Positions 41,605-48,736 of a stretch of DNA of 48,736 nt are shown here, piece after piece. The DNA is taken from positions 1-48,736 of the forward strand of contig JAXOFM010000008.1 in the NCBI GenBank assembly GCA_044841755.1, written 5' to 3'. The notes under the pieces were generated by a model. The model was not told where the DNA came from. It saw only the letters and a program-made list of their open reading frames with translations, and searched no databases. Position numbers and translations under genes: made by a program. The stretch's first letter is position 1. Every line of letters begins with the position of its first letter. The DNA comes from CAZAPO01 sp044841755. GTDB taxonomy: Bacteria; Bacteroidota; Bacteroidia; Flavobacteriales; Flavobacteriaceae.

Positions 41605-41612
41605 TAACTTTG
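41605..41612 (+). promoter_or_regulatory. Possible -7 promoter element of dnaX
   Basis: TAACTTTG matches TAnnTTTG, 19 bases before the dnaX ATG. Confidence 0.45.
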
Positions 41613-41630
41613 TTATTCTAAGATTTTTCA

Positions 41631-43388
41631 ATGGAGCATTTTATTGTATCGGCTAGAAAATATAGACCTCAGAGCTTTGCAGATGTTGTGGGCCAGCAGG
41701 CTATCACCAATACCCTTCTTAATGCTATTGAAAATAATCACTTAGCCCAAGCACTGTTGTTCACAGGCCCTAGAGGTGTTGGTAAAACTACCTGCGCACG
41801 TATTTTGGCGAAAATGATTAATAGTGACGGTAATGAGAATGTTGATGAAGACTATGCCTTCAATATATTTGAACTAGATGCCGCCTCTAATAATTCTGTT
41901 GATGACATTAGAAACCTCACAGATCAGGTTCGAATTCCACCACAAGTAGGGAAGTTTAAAGTGTATATCATTGACGAGGTGCACATGCTTTCACAAGCGG
42001 CATTTAATGCCTTTTTAAAGACATTAGAAGAACCTCCAAAGCACTGTATCTTCATACTCGCTACAACCGAAAAACACAAAATAATTCCAACGATTCTTTC
42101 AAGATGTCAAATATTTGATTTTAAGAGAATTACAGTTAAAGATGCAAAAGAATACTTGAAATATATTGCTGAAGCGCAAGGTGTTGATGCCGAGGACGAT
42201 GCGTTACATATCATTGCTCAAAAAGCAGATGGAGCCATGCGTGACGCCCTTTCTATTTTTGATCGGGTGGTAAGTTTTTCGGGCAAACAATTAACACGAC
42301 AAGCCGTAACCGAAAATTTGAACGTACTCGATTACGATACCTACTTTGAAAGCACCGATTTAATACTAGCGAATAAAATACCAGAATTACTATTGCTATT
42401 TAACAACACCATTTCTAAGGGATTTGATGGGCATCACTACATTGCTGGCCTAGCTTCTCACTTTAGAGATCTTCTTGTTTGTAAAACACCACAGACCATT
42501 GATTTATTGGAAGTTGGTGACCAAACAAAAGTCAAATACCTAGAACAATCTCAAAAAACATCTCAAGATTTCCTATTAAAAGGTATTGAATTAGCCAATG
42601 ATTGTGATCTAAAATATAAAACCAGTAGAAATCAGCGATTGTTGGTTGAATTGTGCTTAATGCAATTAGCCTCTATCACTTTTGATGGAGAAAAAAAAAA
42701 CCTTAGCCGTTTTATAATTCCTCCCTCTTATTTCAAACAAAAAGGATTTCAAGGCATTAAGGTTGATGTTGAGAAAGCCATTGTAGAAAAAGAAAACAAG
42801 CTTCCAATACCTGAACAAAAGGAAATAGAAAAGGAATCCATCTCAGAAAAGGCAAGAGTTTCTCCAACTACTGAAATAGCTAATAAGCTAACTCAAGAAC
42901 GACCAAAAATTATTCTTAACAGGCAAAATAAATCTACTTCAGGACTTTCATTAAGTAGTATTAAGAAGAAGAAAGAACATCTTATCAAGCAAATGGATGT
43001 TGTGCTCGAAGATGAAGACCTACCTAGGGAAGCTTTTACACAGGAACAAATGCAGAGCGAATGGAATAATTTTGTAGGTAAGATTGAAAAGCAAGGTAAG
43101 TTTAATCTAGCTTCCATTCTTTGCATTGATACACCAACATTATCAGAAACAACAATATGTCTTGAACTTCCTAATGCTACTAACAAAGTAGAGTTAGAAC
43201 GTCAGCAATATGATCTGTTATCACATTTAAGAAAAAAGCTGAATAATTATGATATCAACTTAGATATCACAGTAAATGAAGAGCTGGAAAAGCAATATGC
43301 CTATACTCCTGTTGAAAAATATGAAAAGCTGAAAGAAAAAAACCCAAATATTGACCTATTGCGTAAAACTTTTGACCTAGACATCTAA
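41631..43388 (+). CDS. dnaX: DNA polymerase III subunit tau/gamma
   Basis: 585 residues, clamp-loader ATPase. Walker A GPRGVGKTTCARIL at about 45-58, Walker B VYIIDEVHMLS, sensor 1 IFILATTEKHKIIPTILSRC. The usual four-Cys zinc motif between Walker A and B is missing: the segment INSDGNENVDEDYAFNIF replaces it, as in many Bacteroidota. Residues about 230-365 form the oligomerisation domain; the tail is variable. A run of ten A at 42691-42700 (residue about 354) could allow slippage and make a short gamma-like form. A miaE-like gene follows after four bases. Confidence 0.93.
   Translation: MEHFIVSARKYRPQSFADVVGQQAITNTLLNAIENNHLAQALLFTGPRGVGKTTCARILAKMINSDGNENVDEDYAFNIFELDAASNNSVDDIRNLTDQVRIPPQVGKFKVYIIDEVHMLSQAAFNAFLKTLEEPPKHCIFILATTEKHKIIPTILSRCQIFDFKRITVKDAKEYLKYIAEAQGVDAEDDALHIIAQKADGAMRDALSIFDRVVSFSGKQLTRQAVTENLNVLDYDTYFESTDLILANKIPELLLLFNNTISKGFDGHHYIAGLASHFRDLLVCKTPQTIDLLEVGDQTKVKYLEQSQKTSQDFLLKGIELANDCDLKYKTSRNQRLLVELCLMQLASITFDGEKKNLSRFIIPPSYFKQKGFQGIKVDVEKAIVEKENKLPIPEQKEIEKESISEKARVSPTTEIANKLTQERPKIILNRQNKSTSGLSLSSIKKKKEHLIKQMDVVLEDEDLPREAFTQEQMQSEWNNFVGKIEKQGKFNLASILCIDTPTLSETTICLELPNATNKVELERQQYDLLSHLRKKLNNYDINLDITVNEELEKQYAYTPVEKYEKLKEKNPNIDLLRKTFDLDI
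42691..42700 (+). other. A10 homopolymer in dnaX, candidate slippage site
   Basis: GAA AAA AAA AAC in frame. One extra A gives K-K-K-P then TAG at once; one A less gives a TAA seven codons later. Either shift ends the protein close to the end of the clamp-loader domains. Transcriptional slippage on an A9 run makes gamma in Thermus dnaX. Confidence 0.5.
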
Positions 43389-43392
43389 TATC

Positions 43393-43974
43393 ATGCTTGG
43401 ACTAAAACTACCAACTGACCCTCGCTGGGTAAACATTGTAGAAAAAAATATTGAAGAAATTCTTACCGATCATGCCTTTTGTGAGCAAAAAGCAACAAGC
43501 ACAGCAATTTCCTTAATAGTAAGTTTTCCTGAATACACAGAGTTAGTTCAAGAAATGATTGAGCTGGTTAAAGAAGAAATGAGTCACTTTAAAATGGTTC
43601 ATGATTTAATATTAGAAAGAGGATGGACACTAGGTAGAGATAGGAAAGATGAATACGTTATTCAACTACTTAAATTCTTCCCAAAAGGTGGCAGCAGAAC
43701 TACTCAATTAGTACATAGGCTTCTTTATGCAGCTCTTATTGAAGCCAGAAGTTGTGAAAGATTTAGATTACTATCACAAGAACTGGAAGACAAAAAATTA
43801 GCCAAATTCTATAGAAAACTCATGATTAGCGAAGCTAACCACTATACTATGTTTTTGGGCTATGCAAGAAAATATGGTGATAGAAATGAAGTTGATAAAA
43901 AATGGCAAGATCTATTAGATTATGAGGCTGAAATCATAAAAAAACTTGGAAAAAAAGAAACAGTACATGGTTAA
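43393..43974 (+). CDS. miaE: tRNA-(ms2io6A37)-hydroxylase, MiaE-like
   Basis: 193 residues, ferritin-like di-iron fold. Iron ligands likely in LTDHAFCEQKA, KEEMSHFKMVHDL, EARSCERFRLLS and SEANHYTMFLGYA, the paired E and ExxH motifs of the family. Hydroxylates the isopentenyl group of ms2i6A at tRNA position 37. It starts four bases after dnaX and overlaps the convergent phosphatase gene by four bases at the stop codons. Confidence 0.9.
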   Translation: MLGLKLPTDPRWVNIVEKNIEEILTDHAFCEQKATSTAISLIVSFPEYTELVQEMIELVKEEMSHFKMVHDLILERGWTLGRDRKDEYVIQLLKFFPKGGSRTTQLVHRLLYAALIEARSCERFRLLSQELEDKKLAKFYRKLMISEANHYTMFLGYARKYGDRNEVDKKWQDLLDYEAEIIKKLGKKETVHG

Positions 43975-44882
43975 TGAATTGTATTACTTTCGACTGTTTT
44001 GTAGTACATACTTTTTATTATCCCATCGGAAAGCCCAATCTTAGGAACATAAATATGCTTTGCTTTACTCCATTTCATGGCTAACAAATATATTCTTGTA
44101 GCAGGAATAATAACATCTGCTCTATCTTGATTTAAATCTAATTCAGAAATGCGTTCTTCATATGAATAGGTTTGTAATTTCTTATAATATGAGGACAGAT
44201 AAAAATAAGTAAGCGGCTTACCCATAGCCTTACCAGAAATTTTGAATATCTTGTTAATATTCCCGCCAGAACCTATAACATCAACCTTTTCATAGTTTTT
44301 TGTTTGCTCGTTGATCCATTCTTCAAGTTTATCCCAAGTCTTCTCTTTTACAAGCTTGTTCAATAATCTAACTGTTCCCACTTTAAAAGATTTTGAAGCT
44401 ATTTTATTTCTGTTATGAATAATTGAAAACTCAGTACTTCCACCTCCAACATCAACATATAAATAGTTCCTGTCTTTACTTATATATTCTTTGATATCTG
44501 TTGCTGCAATGATTGTTGCTTCTTCATGTCCGTCAATTATATCGATTTGGATACCTGTATTTCTAAAAATCTCTTCTGTTATGACTTTACCATTAGCAGC
44601 TTCTCTCATTGCTGAAGTAGCACAAGCTTTATAACATTCAACTTTATGCGACTTCATCAATAACTTAAAAGCTAACATAGTGTCTTGTAAACGTGTTAAG
44701 TTTTCATCAGAAATAAGTTGATTCACAAAAACATCGGCACCTAAACGAATAGGAACACGAACTAAAGAATTCTTTTTAAATCTTGTAGGCTTACCATCCT
44801 CTTCAAGAACTATGGCTATTAATAATCTAACTGCATTTGAACCAATATCAATGGCTCCATATTTTTTTATTTCAAGCTTCAA
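43971..44882 (-). CDS. Ppx/GppA phosphatase family protein
   Basis: About 303 residues if the TTG at 44882 is the start (LKLEIKKYGAIDIGSNAVR); a further TTG at 44912, next to the upstream stop codon, would add ten residues. No ATG is available. GAIDIGSNAVRLLI and VDVGGGSTEFSII are the two nucleotide-binding loops of the acetate/sugar kinase fold; ACATSAMREAANG is conserved between them. It hydrolyses polyphosphate or pppGpp; which one cannot be told. At this length it lacks the C-terminal HD domain of long Ppx forms. One operon with the SixA-like gene. Confidence 0.9.
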   Translation of the reverse strand: MKLEIKKYGAIDIGSNAVRLLIAIVLEEDGKPTRFKKNSLVRVPIRLGADVFVNQLISDENLTRLQDTMLAFKLLMKSHKVECYKACATSAMREAANGKVITEEIFRNTGIQIDIIDGHEEATIIAATDIKEYISKDRNYLYVDVGGGSTEFSIIHNRNKIASKSFKVGTVRLLNKLVKEKTWDKLEEWINEQTKNYEKVDVIGSGGNINKIFKISGKAMGKPLTYFYLSSYYKKLQTYSYEERISELDLNQDRADVIIPATRIYLLAMKWSKAKHIYVPKIGLSDGIIKSMYYKTVESNTIH

Positions 44883-44912
44883 TATTTTGGATTTAGATGA
44901 ATTAAAAATCAA

Positions 44913-45398
44913 CTACTTCAAATCTCTTGGGAAAATAGTTAATGAGGTAACTCCTTGATTCAATTCAGACCAACTATTTACATTGAAATCTAGTTTAAAT
45001 AACCCAGAAGTTGGTACATTTTCAATATACTCCGAACCAAAACTATTTGCTATAGAAGTAAATGCATGATTGTGTCCAAAAATCATAATTTTATCAAGAC
45101 TTTCATCTAGTGATTTAATAAAATTGATAACACTAGAGCCACCAAAATCATATAAATCGTCAATTATTTCAATATTATTGATGTCAAATTCAGATTTTCC
45201 TACAAATATTTCACAGGTTTTTCTTGCGCGAATCGCTGGGCTGGAAAATATTTTTTGAGGACGAATTTTATACTTTAAAAACTCTTCAGCAACTAGGTTC
45301 GCATCAGTAATACCGCGTCTTTTCAGCGGCCTTAAATTGTCTGGAAGATCAAACTCCCAAGATGACTTTGCATGCCTTACAAAAATAATTTTCTTCAT
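44913..45398 (-). CDS. SixA-type histidine phosphatase
   Basis: 161 residues from the ATG at 45398 (MKKIIFVRHAKSSWEF); the frame is open 33 bases further left. RHAKSSW is the phosphohistidine-forming motif, IFSSPAIRARKT the second Arg site and IMIFGHNHAFTS the second His. Family members remove phosphate from phosphohistidine or small molecules. Upstream gene of the phosphatase pair. Confidence 0.9.
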   Translation of the reverse strand: MKKIIFVRHAKSSWEFDLPDNLRPLKRRGITDANLVAEEFLKYKIRPQKIFSSPAIRARKTCEIFVGKSEFDINNIEIIDDLYDFGGSSVINFIKSLDESLDKIMIFGHNHAFTSIANSFGSEYIENVPTSGLFKLDFNVNSWSELNQGVTSLTIFPRDLK

Positions 45399-45725
45399 AA
45401 AATACCGTTTAAATGCATTTTTTATCGACAAAATGTTGTTTTTGTCCGTTTTAACGACTATTTTAGCGCTTTAACATATAATTTGCCACGTTGGCAATTT
45501 AAGATTTATTTTTGATTAGTAATATTTGAATAATGACCCCAAATCTAGTTCAACCATTATTGCCTATGCATCTAACCAATGCATTTCCCTCAAGACATAA
45601 TATTGATGCTGAATGCTATTATACAACATAGTATTTAGAACCGAGGTCATATTCGTTAGTTAACATTAATTGTTAAATAGCAAAAATGATATTGAAAAAT
45701 ATCAATGCTGTTAAATACCAACGAT
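45399..45725. other. Intergenic region before the giant adhesin gene
   Basis: 327 AT-rich bases between divergent genes. A small hairpin TGATATT-GAAA-AATATCA at 45687-45704 lies 21 bases before the adhesin ATG, so it is probably in its 5' untranslated region; TTGCCA-CGT-TGGCAA near 45487 is another weak one. No gene or exact promoter box found. Confidence 0.4.
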
Positions 45726-48700
45726 ATGAAAAAACAATTACGTCGTTTGAGATTAACATCTTTTCTAGTTTTAATACTAGTAATGTTTTCTCATCAGCTA
45801 TTAGGCCAAACAACTTATACTAATTTTGATCAAGGTGCTTGTGTTATTGATATGGGTATCGTTCCTCAAACCCAAAATAACGCATTAAGACCATACGGAC
45901 TTGTATATGATTTGGTAACCAATCATGACATTCCTGTTTATTGGATTATTAATCCGAATAAGAATTTTCAAAATGCTTCTAATAAAGTTGACCAAACCGA
46001 CATTACAATTAAGGGAACAACTACAAGAACAGGAAGCACTTCAATTACAAAAAATTTAAAAGCCGGACCATTTCTAATTCCGGCTGAATATATATCTCAG
46101 GCGCACAGTATTATTGAGCAATGGCAAAGTGACAATCCTGGGCTAACGGTGTACTGGAATCTAGACGCAATTAATAATGCTCCAGTTAGAGGAATGATTA
46201 CGCGTTTTTCTAATACCGTAGTTTATCCTGAAGATGGCGATATTAATGAAATTACTGATATTGAAGAAGCATTCTATAATCCTGCAGGAATTAAAGATTC
46301 TTTTAGAAGAGCTTTACCTACTGATGTAGGTTCTTGTGACGAGCTTTATGTATTATCTCATCACACCGATCCAAATAAAAATTGGTCGCAAGCAGATGTT
46401 GATGCTCTATATAATTTTGTTACCAATGGTGGTAATGTATGGATGGGATGTCACGATGTTAGTCTAACGGAGAATGTCCTTACGACCACTAATGATATTC
46501 AACTTAACTTTTTATCAAACTCTGGATTACTGCCTTATAAAGAACTTAAAAATGTCGGACAAGATTATCCATGGTTAAGCACTTTTGCAATAGGAAATAA
46601 AATTGAAGAACATAATAACACATTTAACGATAATACAGTTCTGTACGATATAAATACAGCTACAGATGAAGTTATGCAATTCATTGGTGAGAGTCATCAG
46701 GCAATGAATGGAAACTCAGAACGTATCTATCTTCCTTTTCAAACCGTCGGAGGAAACGGGGGAGCAAACGGAGGTTGGAGATCAACTACTACTGTAAGTA
46801 TATACGATCCTACTAATAGTCATATTCCTTCAAGGTCTCCGGGGCGTGCTGCTGTTGTAGCCTATGGACCTGCTTTTGGAAATACTGATTATGGTAGTGT
46901 GCTTTACCAGGGTTCCCATATAAACTCTCAAAATAATGGTAATGCACAGCAATATATTGCTGAACGCAGGATATTTGGTAATTTCTTGATTCAATCAGCT
47001 CTTGAAACAGCACCAATGATTACTGTTTCAGATTTACCAACTTCAATAACAGTTCATCAAAAAACAGACATATCCCTAACCGCTAAGGTTGTAGATGCAC
47101 CTTATGGTAATTTATTATATAAATGGGAATCGGAAATTGTCTCTGGTGATAATCTACCTTTAGATTTTAGTCCAGACAATGCTGAAAAAGTACTCCTTTC
47201 AATTCCACCAGTAACGGAAACAACGGTTTACAAAATAATTTTAACGGTTACAGACACAGCCCCTACGGGATGTACAAATTCTATTTTGGGGAGAACTATA
47301 GCTTTGCTTACAGTTACTCCTTCTTGTCAGTTAACTTTACCATGTGAAATAATCATGAAAGCACCTGAAGATGATGACATAGAGGGATGTGACACCGATG
47401 ATATTACAGGGTTACAATACTCAGAAACACTTACTACAATTACACTGAATCAATTTATGGACGAAGGTGGATCTGCATTTGCTGGTTCTTGCTCCGAACC
47501 AGAAAATGTTATTGACACCATTACATATATTGATGAAATGGATGGTAAATGTCCTATAAAAGTAACGAGAACATTTACAATAACTGATCTTTGTGGAGAC
47601 GAACATATAGCAACACAAACAATTACAATTAGCGATAATGAAGCGCCTAGTTTTGTTGAATCTTTACCAGGTGATACAACAGCTGAATGTAATAAAATTC
47701 CAAAGGAAGAAAAACTAACAGCTACGGACAATTGTGATACTGACATTAAAATAGATTTCAATGAAGAAATTGTCGCAGGTTCTTGTGACGATAACTATAC
47801 TATTGTACGAACATGGACGGCCTCTGATTCTTGCAAAAATGAGATTGTACATACACAAACTATAACTGTACAAGATACTACTGCACCTACTTTCGTGGAA
47901 GCTTTACCTGCTGATGCTACGGTAGAATGTGATAACGTGCCTAAAGAAGAGAAGTTAACAGCAAAGGATAATTGCGATTCTGATGTTAAAGTTGTTTTCA
48001 AAGAAATAAGAACTGATGGTGATTGTCCTTCTAACTATACACTAGCTAGAACTTGGACAGCTACTGATGAATGTGGTAATGAAATTTCGCATACACAAAC
48101 TATAACTGTACAAGATACTACAGCACCTACATTTACTGTACCTGCTGATATAGAAATATTTACTGACGCTGACTGTAACTATGATGCTTCTGTAAGCGTT
48201 ACTGGTGATGTAACTGATGAAGCTGATAACTGTTCTACTGGTCTTGATGCAACTTATGTCGATGATGTGGCTGACGGTTCTTGTGAAGGTACTTATGTAA
48301 TCACTAGAACTTGGACATTAACTGACGAGTGTGGTAATGAAACTTCTCATGACCAAACCATTACAGTGTCTGATAATATTAAACCTACATTCACTGCTCC
48401 TGCAGATATAGAAATATTCACCGATGCTGATTGTAACTACGACGCTTCGGTTGGAGTTACTGGAGATGTAACTGATGAAGATGATAACTGTTCTACTGGA
48501 TTAGAGGCTACCTTCTCTGATAGTATCGCCGATGGTCCTTGTGAAGGAACTTATGTGATCACTAGAACTTGGTCACTAGTAGATGACTGTGGTAACAAAG
48601 CAGACGATCAAGTACAAACGATCACGGTATCTGATAACACTGCGCCTACATTCACCGCGCCTGCAGATATAGAAATATTCACCGATGCTGATTGTAACTA

Positions 48701-48736
48701 CGACGCTTCGGTTGGAGTTACTGGAGATGTAACTGA
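45726..48736 (+). CDS. Giant repetitive secreted adhesin, 5' part (runs off right edge)
   Basis: At least 1003 codons, ATG at 45726, no stop before the window end. Signal peptide LTSFLVLILVMFSHQLLGQ. Residues about 20-430 form an N-terminal globular region: YVLSHHTDPNKNWSQADVDA and FVTNGGNVWMGCHD recall ThuA/glutamine-amidotransferase-like folds. After about 430 come Ig/PKD-like segments, then repeated HYR-type modules of about 86 residues with paired Cys and the recurring RTWTxxDECGNE and QTITVxDxTAPTF. This is the architecture of T9SS-exported gliding or biofilm adhesins. The C-terminal sorting domain is outside the window. Confidence 0.85.
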   Translation, partial: MKKQLRRLRLTSFLVLILVMFSHQLLGQTTYTNFDQGACVIDMGIVPQTQNNALRPYGLVYDLVTNHDIPVYWIINPNKNFQNASNKVDQTDITIKGTTTRTGSTSITKNLKAGPFLIPAEYISQAHSIIEQWQSDNPGLTVYWNLDAINNAPVRGMITRFSNTVVYPEDGDINEITDIEEAFYNPAGIKDSFRRALPTDVGSCDELYVLSHHTDPNKNWSQADVDALYNFVTNGGNVWMGCHDVSLTENVLTTTNDIQLNFLSNSGLLPYKELKNVGQDYPWLSTFAIGNKIEEHNNTFNDNTVLYDINTATDEVMQFIGESHQAMNGNSERIYLPFQTVGGNGGANGGWRSTTTVSIYDPTNSHIPSRSPGRAAVVAYGPAFGNTDYGSVLYQGSHINSQNNGNAQQYIAERRIFGNFLIQSALETAPMITVSDLPTSITVHQKTDISLTAKVVDAPYGNLLYKWESEIVSGDNLPLDFSPDNAEKVLLSIPPVTETTVYKIILTVTDTAPTGCTNSILGRTIALLTVTPSCQLTLPCEIIMKAPEDDDIEGCDTDDITGLQYSETLTTITLNQFMDEGGSAFAGSCSEPENVIDTITYIDEMDGKCPIKVTRTFTITDLCGDEHIATQTITISDNEAPSFVESLPGDTTAECNKIPKEEKLTATDNCDTDIKIDFNEEIVAGSCDDNYTIVRTWTASDSCKNEIVHTQTITVQDTTAPTFVEALPADATVECDNVPKEEKLTAKDNCDSDVKVVFKEIRTDGDCPSNYTLARTWTATDECGNEISHTQTITVQDTTAPTFTVPADIEIFTDADCNYDASVSVTGDVTDEADNCSTGLDATYVDDVADGSCEGTYVITRTWTLTDECGNETSHDQTITVSDNIKPTFTAPADIEIFTDADCNYDASVGVTGDVTDEDDNCSTGLEATFSDSIADGPCEGTYVITRTWSLVDDCGNKADDQVQTITVSDNTAPTFTAPADIEIFTDADCNYDASVGVTGDVT
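48141..48736 (+). repeat. Near-identical tandem HYR-type modules
   Basis: Three copies start at 48141, 48399 and 48660 (spacing 258 and 261 bases, 86 and 87 codons), each beginning PADIEIFTDADCNYDASV. The second and third are identical over the 77 bases visible of the third copy (48399-48475 against 48660-48736), including silent positions. Confidence 0.85.

Noticed and set aside
43971..43974. Four-base overlap of the convergent miaE-like and Ppx/GppA genes as regulation
   Set aside because: Overlapping stop codons of convergent genes are common and nothing else suggests antisense control.
47421..48001. Minus-strand open frames inside the adhesin
   Set aside because: They mirror the repetitive modules on the plus strand and overlap a clear long coding frame.

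Overview
The window is AT-rich chromosomal DNA from a marine-type member of the Bacteroidota, most likely the family Flavobacteriaceae. The evidence is the Bacteroidota -7 promoter motif (TAnnTTTG) before several genes, lack of strong Shine-Dalgarno sites, DUF6090, DUF3822 and DUF2200 proteins, and a large HYR-type cell-surface adhesin. No rRNA or tRNA genes are seen; the one clear RNA gene is rnpB.

Layout. 1-5.3 kb: 5' end of a secreted-protein gene, hutH, a TlpA-type thiol-disulfide lipoprotein, and a bifunctional NAD(P)HX repair enzyme. 5.37-10.25 kb: the threonine operon thrA-thrB-thrC, preceded by a 34-residue leader peptide rich in Thr and Ile codons (probable attenuation). 10.3-14.2 kb: a DUF6090 protein, gcvT, an NAD(P)-dependent reductase, a pterin carbinolamine dehydratase and a YebC/PmpR regulator.

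14.3-29.1 kb is the standout region. A tyrosine recombinase is transcribed leftward and is followed, divergently, by 13 head-to-tail gene cassettes all reading rightward. Each cassette begins after GTT and ends in an imperfect inverted-repeat site. In every cassette the left boundary is the reverse complement of the R'' core at its own right end (for example GTTAGCTAC at the start and GTAGCTAAC at the end of cassette 2). That is the logic of integron gene cassettes and attC sites. The recombinase has IntI-like motifs and a SPLDTL C-terminus, but appears to lack the IntI-specific insertion before the HxxR box. It carries instead an N-terminal domain resembling HARP. This looks like a complete chromosomal integron-type system with an unconventional integrase. 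Cargo is mainly envelope proteins: membrane proteins, lipoproteins, a serine hydrolase, a LprI-domain protein and DUF6090 proteins. It also includes a membrane-anchored PIN-domain protein, an NTF2-like protein and a methyltransferase, plus one clearly decayed gene.

29.2-32.2 kb: DUF2200, a fourth DUF6090 protein, a membrane protein and an AhpD-like protein. 32.2-35.9 kb: a leftward operon of kdsB, a HAD hydrolase, a CAT-like acyltransferase, a KdnB-like iron dehydrogenase and a PlsC-like acyltransferase, suggesting lipid A/Kdo modification. 36-45.4 kb: a RecD-like helicase, a membrane protein, DUF3822, rsmD, two exported proteins, rnpB on the minus strand, dnaX with an internal A10 run, a MiaE-like hydroxylase, a Ppx/GppA phosphatase and a SixA-like phosphatase. 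45.7 kb to the end: the 5' part of a giant repetitive surface protein that runs off the window.
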